From positions 17,201-81,200 of the forward strand of contig JAVTVY010020468.1 of assembly GCA_036873755.1 (NCBI GenBank): 64,000 nt of DNA. The letters run 5' to 3'. Under the pieces are notes generated by a model. That model searched no databases and was not told where the DNA came from. It saw nothing but the letters and a program-made list of their open reading frames with translations. Both the position numbers and the translations under genes were made by a program. The stretch comes from Hanleya hanleyi (taxonomy: Eukaryota > Mollusca > Polyplacophora > Lepidopleurida > Hanleyidae). This document shows positions 10,825 to 23,000 of this stretch, piece after piece (the first letter of the stretch is position 1; each line of letters begins with the position of its first letter).

Positions 10825-10856
10825 AGGTCGGACGGAAATTTATATTTGCATCCTCC

Positions 10857-11052
10857 ATGAGCAATTTACAGAAACGTGAACGTGAGAGCCGAAGTGACGA
10901 CCAGACACGGAGGATTTCTAAAAGCAGCGCCAGAAGCATGCATAGCTCAAGCAGACAGCCCAATACGGGCAATTCGGGAGTCCTCATGGTGGGACCAAAC
11001 TTTCGAGTTGGCAAAAAAATTGGCTGTGGGAACTTTGGTGAATTGAGGCTTG
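10857..11052 (+). CDS. CSNK1G: CSNK1G coding exon 1
   Basis: 196 nt from ATG to a GTAAGT donor, ending with one base of the G66 codon. It encodes [15 protein letters not shown], a Ser-rich stretch, then [20 protein letters not shown] and ELRLG. The conserved block [20 protein letters not shown] is typical of the gamma subfamily. An open frame extends upstream without an ATG, so 10857 is the first usable start. Confidence 0.95.
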
Positions 11053-14000
11053 GTAAGTGGCCTTGGGTGGCAGTCAAATTGCATAATCTTATGTATGGAT
11101 TTTCTTGTCTATGATACTTCGCAAGGTATACTTTCATATAGTGACACACCCAAGTACACATCGACAAATCACAAATTATGACATGAATGACAGTTGCTCA
11201 CCCTACCTCTCATAATGGGCTCAGAAGAAATGATATAAAACTGGACATACGCTGAAGTGTTTGTGTTTGAATGTTTAATTTCTTTTTTTTTGCGAAGAAT
11301 TTTAGGTTGACTGATCGAAGCAAAACATATTTTCTATTCTGTTTAGCTGGTGAATGCCATGGTTAAATAATGTAAAGAACAGAATGAATGAACAGACTTT
11401 AGTTAGATTAGCACGGGAAGCCTTATTCTCCTGTATATCACCCCATTCACCTGACTTATGTAACTGAAGGAACCGAATACAAGGCCAGTCTATTGCACAA
11501 TGTGGGGGCTCTTTCTCATAAAGCTAGTGGGTCTGTTTAGTGAAGGGGTGAAGAGTTGAATTGGAGGGTTCAGTGAAGCAATAGTGTTGAAATAATTGAT
11601 TAAGGGCCTCGGCTCCTCAGACAGCTTGTCGTGGGGTTCCCGGGGATTGACCTAGGGTGTCTCGTGCACACTCCAGGTCATGGTAAGAATAGGCCTCGGC
11701 TCCTCAGAGAGCTTGTCATAAGAGGCGACTGACTGGGGCACGTTAAATCATATTCACTCACTCACTCACTCAACTAGGTTTTGACATCAGCCCGACAGTG
11801 CAGAATCTATATTTTACTAAGAAATGCACCCTACAGGCTCAGATCCTTCCATTCATGAAAAGTACTATAGATGTTTCAAGTCCCACCCCTTAATTCTAAT
11901 GAGGCACAGTCATGAGTAAGCATGGACCGTTTTACCAGAGCGCACTGTGGGAAGGATATCTGATGTGGGCATTTTTGAAAAGTACGGTCTGTCATTTGTG
12001 TGATTGACATGTATGATTTACCTTTCACAACACCTGTGACTGTGGATTTTCCATTGCATTTTGTCAGTTATGGCATTGTATTGTCCAGGATATTTAGTTG
12101 CAATGTAACTCTAGGCAGCTCTCCTGGATGGATTCTGACTGATCAAGGTACCGCAAAACTCAAACTCGTGACTGTCTGTTCGCTGATTCCCATGGTGTTC
12201 AATGTCATTTTCGTCAAATTTAATGTTACAAAGTACCTTGCCCACATGTATTTTGTGTCAATGTTTTAGACTTGTCACTCTCAGATATAGTAATTCAATT
12301 ATGTTGATTCAGATTTGATTCTTATTTACTTGCAATGTCTTGTGAAACTTCATGAAATGGACATGTACATCAGTTCTCACACGAGGTGTCGAAATTAACA
12401 CATGCCCATCAGGTACTTTTTGCAGGAGACCAGTAAAAAATAACTTATCGGTCTCAGGTGACAGGCGACCTGTTCGTGGTTTAATCATTTTTGCTCATAA
12501 ACTTTCAATCTGAATGCAGGTAACTGCCAACAGATAATTAATGCATTAGACACAAATCAAATCAGGCCTCCATACTAGACTGGATCCAGCCCCTGTTTCA
12601 TAATGTATTTTAAACGGGAAACAAGAGGAAGTAACTCTGCCTATTAAGAAATGCTTGAAACAGGGACTGGACGGAACGTCACAACGGAGCTAACTTTGCA
12701 AGAAAAAATGCACAATATACTGTGCATTTTTTGTCACCAATGAAAACTCCGTATTCTGACCCCGCCCCCAACTCAAAGGAGTTGATTGGTTCGTTCATAT
12801 ACGCACGCTGGAAGCAATGTGTTCATGTGACGTCAACAATGAGAATGACGTTACTACCATGACCTCAACAATGGGAATGACGTTACTGCCGAGACGTCAC
12901 AGTATGGCATTAGAATGAAATTGATACAAATGTTGCGACCGAAGGTAAAAACATGTCAATCGTCCAGACTAACCACGCCTCCAGATGGAATCTTTACATG
13001 ACGAAACCCATCAAATCGTCCAGTCTCTATTTTAAAAATAATTTTTTCATTTTTTTTTTTTCATTCTCTTTATTTATTTATCAAACGAATATATTTATTA
13101 AAGATCATTTTATTATTATTAAATAGTACATATGAAATAGAGACTCGTCCAGTCTAGCCTCCATACTAGAATCTTGCTTCATATTATGAAACATTACAAT
13201 ACGCAAGAGTAACATTAGGCCTCTGTTAATTAATCTTTAGTTTCTCATGACCCGCCCGCATGTTTTTTGTCGTAACAATAATTACGCATTGTTTTAATTA
13301 TTTGGCATTTTTTGCTGCAAAAAAAAAAAAATCTGCAGAACAAGGCAGCGCGAAATAACGCCTGCCTACGTGCCGCCGGCAAGTGAATTTTTCCGTCGAC
13401 AAGTTGCAAAAAATCTACCTGTCGCATGCGGCAAGTAGGATTTCATCTAACAAAAACGATAAAATGCGATCAATTTTCGTAAATACCTTTTAGAAGTCTA
13501 GATCTATCTGAAGGAACGGACAATCCAAGAAATAATCCATTGAAAATTTATTTCAAGTCGATCTTTGGCCATTGTTGTTCGTGTTCTCTGTCAACATTTC
13601 CCGCGCCAAGTGTACTTCCGGTTGCGCGCCAAACCTTGCGCGGTAGTCCGGTGCATGCAAAAGTCGGACCTGTTACGAAACGGAATTGGACTATCTGTTT
13701 TTTTCCAGTTCGTACCGATGGTAAATAATATTGTTGGCTTCTTATTTTGGGCTTCTATTCACAAGCTGACGTTTTTCTGTGCAGACATTTAAGTTAATTG
13801 ATAATTCCAACGGGACTCTGGTGGCTGATTCTAATTTATTGGAAGCAGCAATTTACAAGGGGAGACCTATTGATAAATATAAGTAAATATAGTTGGGATC
13901 TGGTTAACTCCCTTCAAATTTTCATTCTTTAATATGATATAATGTCACAGGTGCCATTTAAATTTCACATGATTTAGTCAGCAACAAAGCTTTTTGCAGT

Positions 14001-17000
14001 TCTAATTGCAGAAATTAGGGGAAATAGTTGTCTTTGACATATCAAAGTTCATCACATACATAACTTCTTTTTTATTGCAATATCTTAATGCAGCCAAATA
14101 ATTAATAATTAATAATTACAGCATTCAGCATCATCATAATTTCCTCCCAAGGTCATGAGAAGCTAAAGATTAATTAACAGAGGCCTTATCATATCATTAG
14201 TAATAGTACATTCAGGCTAATGTTGAGAAGAGACTTGTAGAAATGGTATTTACCCTTCACCAGAAACAAGTAATTTTTTTACAATTCAACCCTGGCACAT
14301 AGCTGGGTGAATATTCCGAGAGACTGCACAATGTCAAGTTGTGTGACGTTTGCATTGTCAAAATGATGTCAGGTGCAGGGGTTATTCTAGCCCAAAATCT
14401 TTCATCTACTCAATTTGAGAATTTCACAAAACTCAATTTTTCGGCGCCAGGGGTTATTCTAGCCCAAAATTGTTCACAAACTCAATTTCAAAATTTTGGA
14501 AACTCAATTTTTTTGCGCGCCGTACAAAACTCAATATTTTTCATCGCACCAATTACAGAACTGAGGTTGGTCATATGTTTACGAGAACAGAAACACTGTA
14601 GATGCTACTTTAGAGATCGACAAATACTGACAACCCTATTGACATGAATTATATACAGTCTATGTAACATTGGTAAAATAACCCAGTGTTACGTGATAAC
14701 CCGTTGGCCCAAACCGTGGCAGGGTACCGTGTGTTGTCCAACAATTGAAGGCGACAGTAGCGTGTCGTGTCTTCTTAGAGCAACAACAACATATTGAACT
14801 GCTGCTGCGTTGTCAATCAAGATATAAACATCAGCCTAAAATGTTCGGCCTTCGACCGAATACACTTGTACACTCCTGTTCAACCACACCAAACCACAGT
14901 ATGGCCATTGTCAGTTAATAGGTTGTTTAGCTTGACCTTCTCATAATAAAACATACATGCTAGAAGCTATAATTATTAATTATTGAAGCTGAATTTTCTA
15001 CCGTTGACAGAGAAGAATGTGATTGAATATATAACCTGACAAAATTCCTATTTTACAGATTTATACACTCTGAAATCTCTCATAAAGATCACCAGAAAAA
15101 AACATTTATGAAATAATTATTCTCTAAAGAGACATCTTAAGTTTGCTTTAATTTAATTGAAACATAACATAAATAATTATGGTAGACAGTAAAACTCAAA
15201 AGCGCACACATTCTGTAAATAGAAATCCTGGGAAACCACTCTTACTTGTGACCACTATTAAAGATAACTGCAGGATTTATTACCCGAATTTTCAACTTCT
15301 TTTATTCTTTTATAATGACTGAAGATAGGGATTCTCTGTCCAGGGCAACGACTTTTGTATGCCCTTAGGCTGTACGAGTATTTCGTTACGTGCAGGTCGA
15401 CAGCCTGTATTGTCGTTGTTGTTGTCGGGAGTGAAGATGTGAAGCGCTCGATCACTTTGCCCAAAAGCGTATCACTAGAGAAATGAATGGTTAAATTCGG
15501 CACAATGTGCCGACTGGTTGATGAGGAAACAACTGACCCGTTAACTAAAACAATAATGGCTTTGGTACGCGACCATCAAAACTGCCGGAGTTAAAACTTG
15601 ACTGCTGTGTGTTTGACACGAGGGAATCCTCCCTAGAGATTCATGCCGGGAAAAGGACTGTGCCTCGTTTTGAAATCAGGCCAGGGGTTCCCCCAAGAAT
15701 GTGGACCAAAATGGCGGCTTTTGCCACTCGTGGCCTCCGCGCTGTGACGGCAAGCGGCCACCTCATTCGTTTTACTTGGATTTGCTTACTTATTTTTTTT
15801 ACAGTCAAAAATTACTGATAATTGATATACATACGGCATTATTTATCTCCTAACTATTGATGTGGGCGGGTCATGCGAGACAACATATCAACTGACAACT
15901 GGTAAATTGTGGGAAACTCAATATTTTTTTCGTGCGCGCAAACGGCAAAAATCGCAAAACTGAATTTTTTTTATCAAAACTTAATTTAAAAATTCTCTGC
16001 AAAACTCAATATTTTTCTTTTTTCACCGTGGTTACCACGATGAAAAAACGGCTATTAAAACCCCTGGGCGCGCCAATAATCGAAAAAACTCAATATTTCC
16101 ATGGTTTTCATAGTTTCGGCTCAGAAACTCAATTATGCAAACATTTTCATAGGGATAACTGAAAACAAATTTCAAACCCACAGTTCAAAATTACACATCC
16201 ATTATACAGGTCCGCCTTCATTTCAAGCCTGCGAATAATTTTTTCACTGGTGACCGACACTTTGGCGGGCATCAATAACTTAGTATCTAACATTTGGAAT
16301 GTGTTGCCCTGACAAAGATAGTATCTGGCTTCGTACTCAGTACTACAAAAGGTAGCTGTTTTTTCCCAGGAATAGTTGTTTATAATTGTTAGCTAACATG
16401 AAATAAATATGACTGCATGATTAACTTTGTCGAATTTCTGTATACAAGATGTAGTTTTTGGCTGAGTAAAAAACCATCAAAATTGCCTAGAAGAAGAAAA
16501 AACAATACGATGTTTATCAAGTATTCTGTTTGAAAATCCAATCAAATGGTACTATGCCTTTCAGTTATACTTAAAAGAGAATCAACAACCCAAGATTGTT
16601 GATTTTATGACCTTGAAAATGGTAATTTTTCATTGACAGGAGATCGTCAGATACATTTCGTTGTTGTTGTTGCAAAGCCCGGGCCACTCAATTTCCGTGT
16701 CTAATTTCTTTGCCCACGGTTTTGCAGTTCATTAGTCATTGCAGTCAAAGCATTCTTATATTCTGTACATTAATGTCTATAGTGCACAAGTTTTATTCTG
16801 TTTCGAGTGGTAGCTAGCTGTAAAATACCAGATCAACATCGTTTGAAGCAACAATTTCTGCCTGGCAAACGATCCTGTCAGAGTGAATCTTGCAGCGCAT
16901 TTACTGATGATGTCAGCAATTTTGCAAAGATGGTATTTGGCAATCTTCTTAACGCTATATTTCATTGGATGATAATGAACTGCCTGTCCAATGAATGAGC

Positions 17001-20000
17001 GCGATACTGCCCAACACTCTCCTATCAAAGATTCTCCTATGCACCATTCGTTCAAATTGTCAGTATCACCTTTGTGCGGAGAGTCACAGTGCGCCAGTAA
17101 ACAACAACAACGAAAACAGACGTCGGATCGCGAACTCGGACAAGATTCAAGGATTAAAATAAGTTTATTTAGATACAAATACACAATGATATGGGCGAGG
17201 AAATATCAGTAAAACTCAAAATCGAAAATTAAAAGAAACTGAATTTGTCGAGGGAAACTTAATTTACAAAAATCCTCTAAAACTCAATTTTCAAAATTTC
17301 TCATCGGGATTACCACGATGAGAAATCGGCTAGAAAAACCCCTGAGGTGACCATCTTTTTTTCCCCCCCAAATCGGACATCCAAGATTTACCAACTACAT
17401 GTTACTTTCTTCAAAGATTTAACAGCCATATCGGTCAGTTTCACCATGTAATGCGTATCGTTTTCAATGAGTAAACTAGCACTTTGAATCAGTTTTTTTA
17501 ATGCAATAAATATTTTTGAAAAGGGAGATTGCCTTAGTTGAGAGGGCTCTAAACTCTAAGTAGGATTACTAAATTTCTCCACATAATGTCAACCAATCAT
17601 TTCCATAATACCTCCAGTCGACAATACAGGTTGTGATTAATGACCTTCTCACAACCAAATGTTTTCTTTTAGTCATAATTACTTTTTTTGCAAGGCAGAA
17701 GAGAGCAATTTGATATTGATGCACATGTGTGACCAATTTATGACCGATGAAACGGACACAACTCTGGATGGGTGGCGAAGGCACTTGATGGGGGGACAAC
17801 ATAGGTTCACCAAAAGGAGGACATCAACAGCTTAATAGAAACCGTATGTCCAAACTTGGATTGAGGGTGGAAAGGACTAGAAACCTAGTGAAGTATTGTA
17901 TTGTACACATTGTATAATTAGTGGACATATGGCAAATAACTGAACCCAAGGTGATGACTCCGGCTTCTTTGCAAGGGAAACTCACTTTGGAGCTTGACAA
18001 ATGGAAATGCAAGACTGGCCTCGCCTACAATGGATTTGAATTCAGTTGTTGACAGTGAAGACTTCTTGGACTGTGTCAGCTGCAGCTTTCAAAGTCCTAT
18101 CTGGTTCCCGGGTGTGAAAAGGAATAGGACCCAATGTCGTGATATGACTGAAATATAGTTGAAAGCGACATTAAATCATATTCACTCACTCGAAGTCCTA
18201 TCAAATGAACTTTCTTCTTTCTCATCCCGACTTTTCTTATTCAGTTACCTTACTTTCCAACAATTTACAAATTGATCTATTCATCTCATATTTGACCCGG
18301 ATAACCATGAGGTCGCTCAGATGTCGCATACCAAATTTGAGGTCAGAGGTCAGGGTTAATGACCCCACCCCCGGGGCACCAAACCTCGTCCTCCATCTCC
18401 TAAACTAATCTTCGCCTGACCCTATACCCGCATATATTCTGTGAGCTTACATCATGCTACAATTATTGAATCCACTACCCTCGGGAACATGTCCCCACCC
18501 CCAGGACACCGAGACCTACCCTCTTCTAAATTAAGCTTTGCCAGACCCCATACCCTATATATTCTGGGAGCTAACATTATGCTACACTTGTTGAACCCAT
18601 CCACAACCCTCGGGAGCATGTCCCCACCCCCTGGGCACCAAGCCCCACCCTCTATCTCTTTAACTATGCTTCACCCAACCCATACCCTGATATGGGAGCT
18701 TAATCATGCTACACTTATTCAATGCCTTGCCTGACTACATAGCCTCATTTTTCAATTTCAATCTGAAATATTTTATAATTATCTTTTAATATATTAACTT
18801 TTTTTTTTTGAACAGTTGCTCTGACTGCAATGTTGATGTAGTTCTGCCATCCCTCAATGAATTGCAGCCCCAAAAGGGCTCGGCCCCCATGTTTATTGGT
18901 AGTTGTAAACAAAATTACAGCTCCCACCCTTTTGTCACCCAACCAAAAATTCATCCCACAATATATTCTGTAGCCCTACATCTTTATACACTCCAATTTA
19001 GTAATACCCCAAGAGATTACAGTTCTTCTAATTTTGAAGAGATAATTTACTACTTTGCTAATAGTATTAGGCATCAATAAGGGTATTGTCATCGTGGGGT
19101 GTTGTCTGTCCGTCTTGTGGACACGATAACTCAAGAAGGATTATAGCCAGGCATATAATATGCATCTGGTAAACTTTAAAGGCCTATTGAAAATGACCAA
19201 CCTTGACCTATTTTATCAAGTCAAATTCTATTTGTTATAGGTTTTGAAGGATTAAAATTAGGGTCTTCAAATTCATATTACATATGCAATTGGTGATTGT
19301 CTTGAAGCCTGTGACAGATTCCACAGTAAAATGAGACAATTAACTGCCAAAAAATCAAATCAAATAAACTTAGCAACAATAAAGAGAGAAATATATATTT
19401 TGTTATGAACTGGAGGATTTTTTTTGTATCAAGGACCCGTTCGAATTCAGTGACTACAGTTACTACTGATTGTTGCTCATGTTACTTTTCTCTGAATTCA
19501 GTTACTACAGTTACTACTGATTTGCCCATTGTTGCTAATGTTGATGGAACTGGTTAGGAAAAGATTAATGAGTTTGCAATTCAAGTGTAGCTATCTATCA
19601 TAATAAATAGTGTAGATTAGCTTAATAACTGCTGCTGCTGCTGTTATCCCATTGTTTTGTGACTGAAAATGATAAGGGATCTGTAATCCCTTCCCAGCAC
19701 CTTTCTTGATAGAAAATTTCAGATCACTCTCTGGAAAAAAAAAATGAACACTTGTAACCTGTCTGATTGATGTGTTGTCAGAAACCTTCAATCGATTTTC
19801 GAATTCCATTTGTGTTCATATATGTTATAGGCCAAGCTTGACGGAAATAACATTAGCAACAAGTAGTGCTAATTATGTGTTCCAAAGGGATAGAGTTAGG
19901 GATATTTCCTGTGCATGACCTTTGGGTTAGGTTATGTCAAACTGGACTGCATAACCTTTGGGTTATGCGAACGGGTTACACAAAATTTTAACAATATGGT

Positions 20001-23000
20001 GTATGTCATCAATGTAAGCAACCTGATCCAGAACCAGGCCTGCAAGTGCCTGCTATATTTCTTATCTTTTCCAGTCATTCTTATATTTTCCTATATTTTA
20101 CTCAATACCTAGATATTTCCTATATTTTGACTTTTTCTCAAGAATTTCTCCCATATTGTTGAACCAAGCAGCAGAACTGGCCTCCTCAATCACCATCACT
20201 ATGCCCGCATTCAGTGGAAATAATTTGATTGAACACTAGAAAACTACTAAGTTTGGAACATACAATGTAATAGTGCCCTATCCCAGTTGACTGACCTTGA
20301 CCTATTTTTTCAAGGTAATGTACTGTTTATTATGCTATAACATGGAGAAAAATGTAGGTAGGCTTTCCAATTGTGTACTAAAGATGACTGACCTTGACCT
20401 AATTGACTACTATTCTTACTTCAGTTTGCGGTTTGGACTAGGGGCTGCTGTCTATTAGGCTGGTTAAAAAAAAATTCCTGTTTAGCATCACCGCCCGCCC
20501 CCCGAAATTTTGTTTGGCCTAAAAGTCCGTTTTCGACTCAAATGTCCGTTTCCGAGGCCCAAGTCCGCAATTTGTTCATAACCGAGCATGCTGAGTTGTG
20601 AAGCGTGGGCGCTTCAAAGTTGCGAAAATGCCATTCGTTATCTGCCAAGTTCATTCATAAAGAATTTCCACATCTATTATCGTACTTGTGGACAACCAAC
20701 GTTTTGAAAATCTACAATTATGAAGGCAAACAGCAGAGCAGGACGATGGATGCCACCTACTTTATTCAGAGCAGAAATTCAACTATTCAGGCAAGGTTTA
20801 TTGATGATTTTATTCACACAAGCCACTAAAAAAAAAAAAAAAAAAAAAAAATCCGCCCTCCCTACCCAGATTTATATAAAAAAATGATGCTAAACAGGAA
20901 ATTTATTTTAACCAGCCTTATTGCAATGTTGAATGATGCCTTTCTGATACAATGTTGCAAAGCTTCCCCAGCAGATTAGGAATTATTGTAAACAAAGTAT
21001 CACCTATGTTGCAATGCATGTTCAGTTCAATCAGACAACACAGCTCTGGTGCACAAATAGGCAAGGCTGTACAGTCAAAACGGCATACTGAAGTAAGAAT
21101 TGTAGTATCCAGATCTGATTCTATTAGTACTATATTTCATGATGGATTATATCTATATCATCCAAATTTATACCACATATGGCTGAACCTGAAGTCACTG
21201 AATATCACTGACATTGACCTATTTCTAAAGGTCAAATTATATGCTAAGTCTAAGATCTCTGAAATCATGTTCCATATGTAATTAAGTAAGAATAGACCAG
21301 AAAACTGTCGAAGATGACTGATCTTGATCTATATTTCCCAGATAAAATTAATGGATTTGATTAATAAGGATAAATGTTATTAGAAGATATTATATTAGAA
21401 GTTATTATATATAAGAAGAGTATTTAGAGCTGAAAATTTGGTCATCCTCTACCAGAACCACAGCGCAAATCTTTCCCATCAATTAAAGCAACTTCCTATG
21501 TATGGCTTATATGAGAGAACTACATTAACCCGACTAGATCAGATTTTTGTTAACCTAAAATCTAAAAATATGTGGTCATATATAATGTATGATTGCCGAG
21601 TGTAGACAATAACTGATAGCCGAAGGGTATTGGAGCCCATTGGGCCATTTTGATTTATTTGAATTCCTTTGCACTTCCCCTGCACCTCTCCCCTCCCTTT
21701 CCCTCCCTCCCTCATGAACACTCAAGGTCAGCTGAACCTAAACCGTGTACATGTATTCATGTACAATGTATGATGTGATGAATAATTGGGCACTACAGAA
21801 CACAAACACAAATAGACTAAAAATGTATTACTATCCACTCAAGCTGAGGTCTTTGTACTCAAACAGGAACCAACCAGTATTTATGTTGTTTTTGTTGTTT
21901 TTTTGTCTGCTGGGAAAGTTGTTCTCAAGAGCAGATCTGATCCAGGCCAACATCATGACTTATGTCTTACATGTACACTAACAAGTGTGACTTGATGTAA
22001 ACACTATTTACTGGACTGGTATCTGATGATAAAGAAAACTGCTGTCAATCTTGCATGAGGAGTAGGTTTACAATATGTTGGTATTGGTAGCTAGTGCAGG
22101 AGTTTCACATGAACTGGTCCATGTACCAAATGTCTCATTTGAAGAAAGCCATCACATTAATGAATTGGTTCTGTGTTCGCATCCTTTCTCTGCTGAGCAG
22201 CTAGCAGGTCCCCCTGCCAAGAAGCTTGTCTGGAAACTGACTTCTCGCACACATGGGATGTAATCGCAATATATATTTTGTGTGATGTTTGATTATTGCT
22301 AAATTCTTCTAGGCGGCATTTCTATTGTACAATGTAGTACCAACAACGTCACAAAACTACAGATTAGTGCCTTTGTTGCATGAAGTACGTCACAATACGA
22401 TGTCTCACATTGATGCAGAATACAGCGTGATCGTAATCAGACTGATGTCACGAGTCATAGGTTACGGCTACATTAAGTTTTTCACCACATCTGTTTCATT
22501 GCTAAGTCATCAATCGTAACCCACTATGATGACCAATGAAACTTCATTTTCCTACATCTGAAATTAAAAATATTACAGAAATTAGTCTAACACGCAGGAT
22601 TGCTATATGAAATTTTAGTCAAATTATTAGCCATCATGGGATTTGGGAAACTTGAAGTGCACATCCCAGTGTATGTAATGGTTCGAGTCGGAGACCATAC
22701 GAAAGGGGACAGGTGTTATGTGCTCATGACGTTGATTATTTCTGGTCTGATTTTGAATGTAAGATGGACAACTGGACTGGTGGTATTATATATCCAGATT
22801 GAAGTTTAAAGATGTGTGTCTGCACCTAGACTCCAATTAGTTAGATACATGAATGCAGTTTCATGATTCAAAATTGTCACTTCTACCTGGGGAAATTAAT
22901 TCTCTTATATCATATGAAGGTGTGATAAAAGCTAGGGCATATATGTAGATGTTTTAATTGGGCTCTCCTGCCTAACTTTTTACAAACTCCTCCGGAAGCT

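Larger units (their letters stand above)
9986..10856. promoter_or_regulatory. Divergent intergenic region, probable bidirectional CEP120/CSNK1G promoter
   Basis: The two start codons face away from each other across 871 bp. Visible sites are a CCGGAAGTGACG ETS-type motif at about 10092-10103 and a perfect CRE palindrome TGACGTCA at 10123-10130. The minus strand has an AGTATGGCGGCTG sequence (YY1-like) at about 10063-10075, which suggests the CEP120 transcription start is near 10.07-10.11 kb. No TATA box was recognised. The rest up to 10856 should include the 5' leader of CSNK1G; exact start sites are not determinable by eye. Confidence 0.6.
14376..17344. mobile_element. Element A1 (CAGGGGTTATT ends), host of a transposon nest
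   Basis: It begins CAGGGGTTATTCTAGCC and ends GGCTAGAAAAACCCCTG, an inverted pair, flanked by AGGTG on both sides (14371-14375, 17345-17349). The body carries many AAACTCAATTTT motifs and a CATCG..TTACCACGATG hairpin near the right end. It is interrupted by A2 (14448-16066) and contains an F-type element from 16225. No transposase was seen. A full relative is at 52393-53419. Confidence 0.85.
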
